A stretch of DNA of 60,733 bases from Tardiphaga sp. Its GTDB lineage: Bacteria > Pseudomonadota > Alphaproteobacteria > Rhizobiales > Xanthobacteraceae. A program made the translations under genes and the position numbers. The DNA lies in NCBI RefSeq assembly GCF_028290495.1, contig NZ_JAQGJT010000056.1, positions 1-60,733 on the forward strand. The letters run 5' to 3'. The notes beneath the pieces are model-generated. The model saw only the letters and a program-made list of their open reading frames with translations. It did not search any database and was not told the DNA's origin. Of the stretch, positions 54,588 through 60,733 are shown piece by piece (the stretch's first letter is position 1; the number at the start of each line of letters is the position of its first letter).

Positions 54588-55010
54588 TCAACCAAGCCAG
54601 ATCTTGCGGCGGAGTTCGCTGATGAAGGTCTGCACTTCGGCAGCGTCGTGGGCGAGCGGCGGCATCACGCCCCACACCGGCCGCGGCCAGGCCGCATCGG
54701 TCTTGCGGCGCGCGACGATGTGGATGTGCAGTTGCGGCACCATGTTGCCCAGCGCGGCGACATTGAGCTTGTCACATTTGGTGACCTCTTTCAGCGCGCG
54801 ACTGACGCGGTTGATTTCGGTCATCAACTGGCCCTGCTCGACCTCGTCGAGATCGATGATCTCAACAGTGTCGGCGCGACGCGGCACCAGCATCAGCCAG
54901 GGGTAATTGGCGTCCTTGATCACGAGCACCCGGCTGAGCGGCAGGTCGCCAATGTCGATGGTGTCTTTTTGCAGCTGCGCGTGCAGCGTCCAGGTCGAGG
55001 AAGGGGGCAT
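54588..55010 (-). CDS. HIT-family nucleotide-binding protein
   Basis: A 140-residue histidine-triad protein. The triad region is MVPQLHIHIVARR: the first His of the usual HxHxHxx is Gln, while the central nucleophile His and the last are kept. Such Q-type variants exist in several HIT families. It binds or hydrolyses nucleotide conjugates. It is followed by nudC; together these suggest nucleotide-metabolite clearance, an inference from position. Confidence 0.86.
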   Translation of the reverse strand: MPPSSTWTLHAQLQKDTIDIGDLPLSRVLVIKDANYPWLMLVPRRADTVEIIDLDEVEQGQLMTEINRVSRALKEVTKCDKLNVAALGNMVPQLHIHIVARRKTDAAWPRPVWGVMPPLAHDAAEVQTFISELRRKIWLG

Positions 55011-55083
55011 GGGGATTCCGGATGAAGTTGACCGAGACTAGAGGGTTTTGCCGGGACGGCAAACGGCTATTGCCCATGCCGAC

Positions 55084-55464
55084 TCAGCGAGAGAGCGCCG
55101 ACCACACGATCCACCCCGCGAACGCCGCGCCGGCGATCCAGAGCAGCACGATGATCACCGCGCCGGTCCGGCTGACCGGCGGGCGGCCCCGCACCGTCGC
55201 GCGGAATTCCGCCATCAGTTCCGGCGGAACCAGCCGCACCGCGAGCAGGATGCCTAGCGGCACCAGCAGCAGATCGTCGAGATAGCCGATCACCGGGATG
55301 AAATCGGGAATGAGGTCGATCGGGCTGAGCGCATAGGCGGCCACGCAGGCCGCCACCGCCTTGGCGTACCAGGGCACGCGCGGGTCTCGTGCGGCGAGCC
55401 ACAAGGCGGCGACATCGCGCACGATTGTCGACGCCCATTGCCTGACCCGTGCGAGTATCGTCAT
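55084..55464 (-). CDS. DUF1232/YkvA-family membrane protein
   Basis: A 126-residue protein with the DUF1232 motif VAAYALSPIDLIPDFIPVIGYLDDLLLVPLGI and two C-terminal hydrophobic segments (AVIIVLLWIAGAAFAGWIVWSAL). ATG at 55464, with GTGAAAG upstream. Function unknown for the family. Divergent from the SRP RNA. Confidence 0.87.
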   Translation of the reverse strand: MTILARVRQWASTIVRDVAALWLAARDPRVPWYAKAVAACVAAYALSPIDLIPDFIPVIGYLDDLLLVPLGILLAVRLVPPELMAEFRATVRGRPPVSRTGAVIIVLLWIAGAAFAGWIVWSALSR

Positions 55465-55556
55465 GGACTTTCACCTCTGCCGGGATTTGAACGGGAGCGA
55501 GGTCTGTTGCAAGGCGACACGCTTGCTTTCCGCTCGCTTTGGCCCCAAATAAGCAC

Positions 55557-55653
55557 CGGGAGATTGGCGGTGGACGAGCCACTCGCCAATCGGGTCAGGT
55601 CCGGAAGGAAGCAGCCCTAACGAGATCCGGATCGGGTCGCTCGTCAGTCTCCT
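55557..55653 (+). ncRNA. ffs: Small signal recognition particle RNA (4.5S type)
   Basis: The conserved apical part GGTCAGGTCCGGAAGGAAGCAGCCC is complete, giving the Ffh-binding GGAA tetraloop stem and asymmetric loop. The basal helix is CGGTGGACGAGCC paired with the GCTCGTC segment at about 55640, and terminal GGGAGA with TCTCC. Length of about 97 nt is normal for alphaproteobacteria. Position before dnaX is also the usual one. Confidence 0.93.
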
Positions 55654-55707
55654 ACTTGCTTTGTCGAGCAAATTCAGCGCTCTGCTCGACCAGAAGATGA
55701 ACGCGTT

Positions 55708-55787
55708 AAGGTTTGCACTTTCCAAGGCTTACGCTTTCCAAGGCCTGCACTTTGTAAGGTTTGTATTTTGTAAGGCTTGCACTTTCG
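55708..55787. repeat. Five 16-bp direct tandem repeats
   Basis: Five consecutive 16-base units (starts at 55708, 55724, 55740, 55756 and 55772) of form AAGGYYTRYRYTTTYY: AAGGTTTGCACTTTCC, AAGGCTTACGCTTTCC, AAGGCCTGCACTTTGT, AAGGTTTGTATTTTGT and AAGGCTTGCACTTTCG. There are no spacers. They sit between the end of the SRP RNA (55653) and the dnaX start (55874). Confidence 0.9.
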
Positions 55788-55873
55788 GCGGCGACCGGCT
55801 TGCCGTCCCGCCCGAGGATGCACCCGTTGTTCCGCAATCCGGCCACTTGAGACAACACATTGCGGATTGACCG

Positions 55874-57739
55874 ATGACCGACGCCGGCTTGCCCGTAACG
55901 CCCACCGACGACACGCAGCAGAGCGGCTTTGGCCTCGGCGGGCCGCCCGCCGTCGGCAAGCCCTACCGCGTTCTCGCGCGCAAATACCGGCCGTCCAGCT
56001 TCGACGACCTGATCGGCCAGGATGCGCTGGTCCGCACCGTTTCCAACGCCTTCGAGACCGGCCGCATTCCGCAGGCCTGGATCCTCACCGGCGTTCGCGG
56101 CGTCGGCAAGACGACGACCGCGCGAATCCTGGCGCGGGCGCTGAATTACGAGCTCGCCGACGACTCCATCAAGGGCCCGACCATCCACATGCCCGGCCTG
56201 GGCGTGCACTGCCAGTCGATCATGGAAAGTCGTCACATCGACGTGCTGGAAATGGACGCGGCCTCGCACACCGGCGTCGATGACGTCCGCCAGATCAACG
56301 ACAGCGTGCGCTATGCGCCATCGAGTGCGCGCTACAAGGTCTACATCATCGACGAAGTCCACATGCTGTCGACGGCGGCGTTCAACGCCTTCCTGAAGAC
56401 GCTGGAGGAGCCGCCGGAACACGCCAAATTCGTGTTCGCCACCACCGAAATCCGCAAGGTGCCGGTGACGGTGCTGTCGCGCTGCCAGCGCTTCGACCTG
56501 CGCCGCGTCGATGCCGACGTGCTGATGAAGCACCTGTCGAATATCGCCGGCAAAGAGAACGTCGAGGTCGAGCCGGAAGCGCTGGGGATCATCGCGCGCG
56601 CCGCCGAAGGCTCGGTGCGCGATTCGCTGTCGCTGTTCGACCAGGCGATTGCCCACGCCGCCGGCACCGTGCGCGCCGACGCGGTTCGCCAGATGCTCGG
56701 CCTGGCTGATCGCACGCGCGTCATCGACCTGTTCGATTCGCTGGCGCGCGGCGACATCGCCAGCGCCTTCGCCGAATTCCGCGAACAATACGACGTCGGC
56801 GCCGATCCGATCGTGGTGCTGTCGGACCTTGCCGAATTCGTCAATTTCGTCACCCGCGTGAAGATCGTCCCGGCCACCGCCGACAATGTCTCGTTCGGCG
56901 AGACTGAGCGGCTGCGCGCGCGCGATTTCGCGTCCAAGCTCTCGATGCGGGTGCTGTCGCGGATGTGGCAGATGCTGCTTAAGGGCATCACCGAAGTGCA
57001 GGGCGCGACGCGTCCTGCCGCCGCCGCCGAAATGGTGCTGGTGCGGATCGCCTATGTCGCCGACCTGCCGACGCCCGACGAAGCCATCCGGATGATCGGC
57101 CAGAACGGCGGCGGCTCCGCCCCGATGATCGGCTCCAACGGCGGTGGTGGTAGCGGCGGGGCATCGTCCCCCTCCTCGACGGCGTCGTCGATGCAGGCGT
57201 CCTCCCCGCGCGCGTCGATGCAGCGCGGTGGCGCCGAGATGTCGCCGCGCCCGCAGATGAGCGCGCCGGTGGTGGCACAGGCGCCCGTGGTGCTGACAAT
57301 TTCGACCTTTCCTGAACTGGTGGCGCTGGCCGGCGCCAACCGTGACCTGTTGCTGCGAACGGCGCTGGAAGGCGACGTCCGGCTGATCAAGATCGAGGAC
57401 GGCCGGCTTGAACTGGCGATGGAGCGCACCGCGTCGCGCACGCTGATCAACGATCTGTCGCGCAAGCTGGAGCAATGGACCAACAGGCGCTGGAGCGTGA
57501 TCGTTTCCAACGCCGAGAGCCAGCCGACGCTGCGCTCGCAGCTCGACCAGGAGAAGAACGAGCGCAAGCAGGCCGCCGTGGCCGATCCGCGCGTGCAGGA
57601 GGTGCTGGCGCGTTTTCCCGGCGCCGAGGTGGTTGAAGTCCGCCGGCTCGCCCCCGAAGTGCCGGGATCAGGCGATAACGATGCCGACCTCACCGGCGAA
57701 GACTCGACCGACGCGATCGACAGCGACGACGATCAATAG
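55874..57739 (+). CDS. dnaX: DNA polymerase III subunit gamma/tau
   Basis: A 621-residue clamp-loader ATPase. Walker A is GVRGVGKTTTARI (73-85) and Walker B/DEAH-like IIDEVHMLS; sensor 1 is ATTEIRKVPVTVLSRCQRFD. The N-terminal zinc module, four cysteines in E. coli, is reduced here to a single Cys (C113) in LGVHCQSIMESRHIDVLEMDAAS. The central Gly/Ser-rich stretch (about 410-460) precedes the tau-specific C-terminus. I see no A-rich slippery site for a shortened gamma. The next gene is ybaB at 30 bases. Confidence 0.94.
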   Translation: MTDAGLPVTPTDDTQQSGFGLGGPPAVGKPYRVLARKYRPSSFDDLIGQDALVRTVSNAFETGRIPQAWILTGVRGVGKTTTARILARALNYELADDSIKGPTIHMPGLGVHCQSIMESRHIDVLEMDAASHTGVDDVRQINDSVRYAPSSARYKVYIIDEVHMLSTAAFNAFLKTLEEPPEHAKFVFATTEIRKVPVTVLSRCQRFDLRRVDADVLMKHLSNIAGKENVEVEPEALGIIARAAEGSVRDSLSLFDQAIAHAAGTVRADAVRQMLGLADRTRVIDLFDSLARGDIASAFAEFREQYDVGADPIVVLSDLAEFVNFVTRVKIVPATADNVSFGETERLRARDFASKLSMRVLSRMWQMLLKGITEVQGATRPAAAAEMVLVRIAYVADLPTPDEAIRMIGQNGGGSAPMIGSNGGGGSGGASSPSSTASSMQASSPRASMQRGGAEMSPRPQMSAPVVAQAPVVLTISTFPELVALAGANRDLLLRTALEGDVRLIKIEDGRLELAMERTASRTLINDLSRKLEQWTNRRWSVIVSNAESQPTLRSQLDQEKNERKQAAVADPRVQEVLARFPGAEVVEVRRLAPEVPGSGDNDADLTGEDSTDAIDSDDDQ

Positions 57740-57768
57740 ACATCGACGGACAACGCAAGGAAACACGC

Positions 57769-58089
57769 ATGGCTGATTTTCTCGGCATGATGAAACAGGC
57801 GGCCCAGCTGCAGTCGAAGATGAAGGCGATGCAGGACGAGCTCGAACACGTCGAGGTCGAAGGCCTGTCCGGCGGCGGTCTCGTCGCCATCCGCATGACC
57901 GCGAAGATGGAAGTCAAAGGCGTGAAGATCGACCCGTCGCTGGTGAAGGCCGACGAAGTCGACATTCTCGAAGATCTACTGGTAACCGCGCTGGGCGATG
58001 CCCGCCGCAAGGCCGAGGCCGCGATGGCGGAGAAGATGCAGTCGCTGACCGGCGGCATGGGCCTGCCGCCGGGACTGGGCCTTACCTGA
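57769..58089 (+). CDS. ybaB: Nucleoid-associated protein YbaB/EbfC
   Basis: A 106-residue protein with the family start [32 protein letters not shown] and C-terminal [23 protein letters not shown]. It binds DNA as a dimer and often sits between dnaX and recR, as here. The SD AAGGAAA precedes the ATG. Confidence 0.95.
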   Translation: MADFLGMMKQAAQLQSKMKAMQDELEHVEVEGLSGGGLVAIRMTAKMEVKGVKIDPSLVKADEVDILEDLLVTALGDARRKAEAAMAEKMQSLTGGMGLPPGLGLT

Positions 58090-58090
58090 G

Positions 58091-58696
58091 ATGGCTACTG
58101 GCGTCGCCGGTCCGGAAATCGAAAAACTGATCCAGTTGCTGGCGCGGCTGCCGGGGCTTGGCCCGCGCTCGGCGCGGCGCGCGGCGCTGCATCTGATCAA
58201 GAAGCGCGAGGCCTTGATGGCGCCGCTTGCCGGTGCGTTGCAGGTGGCGATGGACAAGATCGAGGTCTGCAAGACCTGCGGCAACATCGACACCCATAAT
58301 CCCTGCACGATCTGCACCGACCCGCGCCGCGATCCCTCAATCATCGTGGTCGTCGCCGACGTATCCGATCTGTGGGCGCTGGAACGCGCCACTGCCACCA
58401 CCGGCCGCTATCACGTGCTCGGCGCCACACTGTCGCCGCTCGATGGCGTCGGCCCCGACGATCTCACGATCGATGCGCTGGTGACGCGCGCGCACGCCGC
58501 CGAGGTCACCGAAATCATCCTGGCGCTGAACGCCACGGTCGATGGCCAGACCACGGCGCATTACATCACCGACCTCCTGACGGAGGCCGGCGTCAAGGTG
58601 ACGCGGCTGGCGCATGGCGTGCCGGTCGGCGGTGAGCTGGACTATCTCGACGAAGGCACGCTGTCCGCCGCGATGCGACAGCGGACGCTGTTCTAG
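58091..58696 (+). CDS. recR: Recombination mediator protein RecR
   Basis: A 201-residue protein starting one base after the ybaB stop. It has an HhH region ([21 protein letters not shown]), a zinc finger [17 protein letters not shown], a Toprim domain ([15 protein letters not shown]) and the C-terminal Walker-like region [15 protein letters not shown]. It loads RecA with RecO/RecF at gaps. The hairpin at 58703-58723 is a probable terminator. Confidence 0.95.
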   Translation: MATGVAGPEIEKLIQLLARLPGLGPRSARRAALHLIKKREALMAPLAGALQVAMDKIEVCKTCGNIDTHNPCTICTDPRRDPSIIVVVADVSDLWALERATATTGRYHVLGATLSPLDGVGPDDLTIDALVTRAHAAEVTEIILALNATVDGQTTAHYITDLLTEAGVKVTRLAHGVPVGGELDYLDEGTLSAAMRQRTLF

Positions 58697-58702
58697 AGCC
58701 GC

Positions 58703-58723
58703 CATTCCGATCCCGTCGGAATG
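58703..58723. terminator. Terminator-like hairpin after recR
   Basis: CATTCCGA (58703-58710) and TCGGAATG (58716-58723), loop TCCCG, then a T-richer segment containing CTTTTGTTT. Confidence 0.6.
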
Positions 58724-58749
58724 AAGGCTCCAGCTTTTGTTTCAAAGCG

Positions 58750-58795
58750 CTTTCTTAACGCGAACCGGTATCCACTTCGCTCGAAGACGCACTAG
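58750..58795. repeat. Dispersed element with GCGAACCGGTATCCACTTCG
   Basis: The stretch containing TCTTAACGCGAACCGGTATCC and CACTTCGCTCGAAGACGC resembles a short element I recall as widespread in bradyrhizobial intergenic DNA; recognition from memory only. Confidence 0.5.
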
Positions 58796-58812
58796 ACTAT
58801 GGAAGACAAGTA

Positions 58813-59250
58813 ATGACGCGATCCGATTTCCTGAACCTGTCCTGCGGCGTTTTACTGGCCCTGTCGTTCGTCCCCGCGGCCCATGCGCAGACGCCAGCCG
58901 CGCCGGCTGCCACACCAGCGGCAGCTCCGAAGATGATGAAGCTCGGCGACGTGCTGAGCGGCAAGCTCAACGCGCTGCGCGTCCGCGCGCCGAAGGGCAA
59001 GCGAACCGCTACGTTCCAGCTCGTCAGCGAACCACGCCGGCTGCCGAGCCCCGCCGGCCTTTGCAACCTGGAGACCGGCCCCGAGACCTTCGAGATCGTC
59101 GCCGCCGATGACGCGCAGGCCACGCAGTTGAAGAAGCTGATCGGCAAGGATGTGTCGCTGAAAGTCACCGAAGTCGCCTGTGCCGAACAGGCCGGGCAGA
59201 TGAGCGAAGCGCTGGTGACGAAGTGGAGCGTGGTGACGAAGCCGAACTGA
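58813..59250 (+). CDS. Exported protein of unknown function
   Basis: A 145-residue protein with a signal peptide (FLNLSCGVLLALSFVPAAHAQTP) and an Ala/Pro linker, then a compact domain (KMMKLGDVLSGKLNALRV, FQLVSEPRRLPSPAGLCNLETGPETFEIVAADDAQA, LIGKDVSLKVTEVACAEQAGQMS) with a possible disulfide pair. I do not recognise a named family. ATG at 58813 with GGAAGACAAG upstream. It is followed by a repeat and the convergent ampG gene. Confidence 0.75.
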   Translation: MTRSDFLNLSCGVLLALSFVPAAHAQTPAAPAATPAAAPKMMKLGDVLSGKLNALRVRAPKGKRTATFQLVSEPRRLPSPAGLCNLETGPETFEIVAADDAQATQLKKLIGKDVSLKVTEVACAEQAGQMSEALVTKWSVVTKPN

Positions 59251-59272
59251 AGGCCCGGCCACGTACTCAACT

Positions 59273-59352
59273 GTCATCGCCCGGCTCGACCGGGCGATCC
59301 AGTACACTCAGGCCGGTGTGTACTGGGTCACCCGGTCAAGCCGGGTGACGAC
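59273..59352. repeat. Dispersed palindromic repeat (GTCATCGCCCGGC ... GTGACGAC)
   Basis: GTCATCGCCCGGCTCGACCGGGCGATCCAGTACAC at the left and GTGTACTGGGTCACCCGGTCAAGCCGGGTGACGAC at the right form inverted arms. It lies between convergent genes and could end both transcripts. Confidence 0.75.
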
Positions 59353-59360
59353 AAGTGAGT

Positions 59361-60719
59361 TTAAACCCGAACGTTACCCAGCGTCTCGAAATGCCCGCGG
59401 CGCTGCAGCCACAGCAGCAGCACCAGACTCGGCAGCGCCACCAGCATGCTGATGACGAAGAACATCGGCCACCCCGTCGCCTGCGCCACGTAGCCCGCCC
59501 CTGCTGACAGATACGTCCGTCCGACAGCCGCCAGCGCGGTGAGAAGCGCGTATTGCGTGGCGGTATGCAGCGGATTTTTGCACAGCGCCGAGAGGTACGC
59601 GACGAAGATCACGGTGCCTATCGCACCTGTGAAATTCTCCACCGTGATCGCCAGCGCCAGCGCCCACTGGTTGACGCCGATCAGCGCCAGCCACGCGAAC
59701 GCCAGATTGGACAGCGCCTGCAGGATGGCGCCGATCCACAGACTTGCCGCCAGCGAATAACGCCGCGCGACAAAGCCGCCGGCGAAGCCGCCGATCAAGG
59801 TCGCGGCGAGACCCACACCCTTCACGATGGCGGCATAGTCGTTGCGGGTGAAGCCGACGTCGATCACGAACGGCGCGGTCATCGTGCCGGAAAACGCATC
59901 GGTGAACTTGAACAAGACGACGAATGCCAGCGCCGCCCAGGCGTCCTTGCGCGCCAGAAACTCCGAGAACGCGCCGACCGCGGCCTTCACCACGCGCCGG
60001 AACGCACTCTCGCCACGCGTCGCCGCTTCGGCCACCGCAGACGCTTCCGGCTCCGTCGCGGCCAAGGCCGTGACGGTGCCGAGCAGCACCATTACGGCCA
60101 TCGCAACATAGCCCCACATCCAGGCGTTGGAGCGCGCCAGCCCGGTGCTCTCGAAGGCACTGACCAGAAACAGCACGCCGGCAGTGGAGACCAGCATGCC
60201 GATCCGGTAGGCCGCGACGTAAGACGCCATGCCGGCGGCCTGCTCGCTCTCCGGCAGGCTTTCGACACGAAAGGCATCGACCACGATGTCCTGCGTCGCC
60301 GACGCCGCGGCGACCAGCAGCGCGCCGACTGCGACATAGCCCGGGGAGCGCGCCGGGTCGGCCAGCGCCAGCAGCAGGATTGCGACGATCAGCAGCGCTT
60401 GCGCAAACACCAGCCAGCCGCGCCGTCTGCCGAGTTTATGGGTCAGCCAGGGGATGTGCAGCGCATCGACCAGCGGCGCCCAAAGGAACTTCAGGGTGTA
60501 GGGTGTGCCGACCAGTGCGAACAGGCCGATGGTGCCGAGATTGACGCCGGCTTCGCGCATCCAGACCAGCAGCGTCGAACCCGACAGCGCCAACGGCAGG
60601 CCGGAGGAAAAGCCGAGCAGCAGCACGATCAGCACGCGACGTTGCAGATACACCGCCCAGCCCTCGCGCCAAGACGCGCGGGGTTTCGGGATGATCGGGG
60701 CGTCGGGAGCGCTGGTCAT
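59361..60719 (-). CDS. ampG: AmpG-type muropeptide MFS transporter
   Basis: A 452-residue major-facilitator protein with about 12-14 helices. The AmpG signature appears as VLIVLLLGFSSGLPLALSGSTLLVWMREAGVNLGTIGLFALVGTPYTLKFLWAPLVDA and DIVVDAFRVE. It imports anhydro-muropeptides from the periplasm for cell-wall recycling; in bacteria with inducible AmpC this affects beta-lactamase expression. ATG at 60719, 14 bases from the window edge. Confidence 0.9.
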   Translation of the reverse strand: MTSAPDAPIIPKPRASWREGWAVYLQRRVLIVLLLGFSSGLPLALSGSTLLVWMREAGVNLGTIGLFALVGTPYTLKFLWAPLVDALHIPWLTHKLGRRRGWLVFAQALLIVAILLLALADPARSPGYVAVGALLVAAASATQDIVVDAFRVESLPESEQAAGMASYVAAYRIGMLVSTAGVLFLVSAFESTGLARSNAWMWGYVAMAVMVLLGTVTALAATEPEASAVAEAATRGESAFRRVVKAAVGAFSEFLARKDAWAALAFVVLFKFTDAFSGTMTAPFVIDVGFTRNDYAAIVKGVGLAATLIGGFAGGFVARRYSLAASLWIGAILQALSNLAFAWLALIGVNQWALALAITVENFTGAIGTVIFVAYLSALCKNPLHTATQYALLTALAAVGRTYLSAGAGYVAQATGWPMFFVISMLVALPSLVLLLWLQRRGHFETLGNVRV

Positions 60720-60733
60720 GCCGCAGTGCTAGC

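Noticed and set aside
55708..55787. Five-copy repeat as a CRISPR array
   Set aside because: The units are directly adjacent with no spacers, are only 16 bp, and there are no cas genes.

Overview
The window is a gene-dense, high-GC stretch of an alphaproteobacterial chromosome. The best fit is the Bradyrhizobium / Rhodopseudomonas group (Nitrobacteraceae). Supporting evidence: an alphaproteobacterial porin with a Bradyrhizobium-like signal sequence, the housekeeping order rpmH-rnpA-yidC-ysxC-argB-dapD-dapE, the order ffs-dnaX-ybaB-recR, an fdsGBACD formate dehydrogenase operon, GTTC-N7-GTTC type LexA boxes, and many short palindromic intergenic repeats of the kind common in bradyrhizobia. No phage, transposase, plasmid, CRISPR or rRNA feature was seen. 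I identify no complete new multi-gene system. The most unusual signals are small ones in otherwise ordinary sequence.

Layout. 1-1004: 3' part of tex. 1086-2039 (-): a TctC/Bug solute receptor broken by an in-frame TGA. 2252-9377 (-): NAD-dependent formate dehydrogenase operon fdsG-fdsB-fdsA-fdhD-fdsD with a LysR regulator upstream. 9626-16747: small unknown protein, TPR/O-GlcNAc-transferase-like protein, porin, MarR regulator, an alpha/beta-hydrolase-fold protein without a nucleophile serine, and an AAA+ ATPase remnant. 16786-19068: HU-like protein, tRNA-Arg(ACG), membrane histidine kinase. 19281-27638 (+): rpmH promoter, then rpmH, rnpA, yidC, ysxC, DUF423, argB, HAD nucleotidase, dapD, dapE, nucleosidase. 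27766-30096 (-): truA, fmt, def. 30273-35946: rmuC with a LexA box, glgP, a GIY-YIG remnant, an unknown gene behind a second LexA box, a DUF2865 protein. 36060-43710: NhaD-type antiporter, pyrE, GST, LysE exporter, polA, Cys-rich membrane protein. 43739-50273: LysR/quinone oxidoreductase divergent pair, acyltransferase, hrpB, retropepsin-like protease. 50401-55464: phosphomannomutase, Lrp, PfkB kinase, nudC, HIT, DUF1232. 55557-60719: SRP RNA, dnaX, ybaB, recR, a secreted unknown protein, ampG.

Functional themes. The fds operon oxidises formate with NAD+; FdhD supplies sulfur to the Mo cofactor. rpmH/rnpA/yidC/ysxC link ribosome assembly, tRNA processing and membrane insertion. argB, dapD and dapE serve arginine and lysine/peptidoglycan synthesis. 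def and fmt process N-formyl-methionine. dnaX, ybaB, recR, polA and rmuC are replication and repair genes. Two exact GTTC-N7-GTTC motifs, one before rmuC and one before an unrecognised 143-residue protein at 34675, suggest SOS control and are the lead observation. A five-copy 16-bp tandem repeat lies between the SRP RNA and dnaX. PolA appears to have lost two proofreading residues and carries a palindromic repeat inside its coding sequence.
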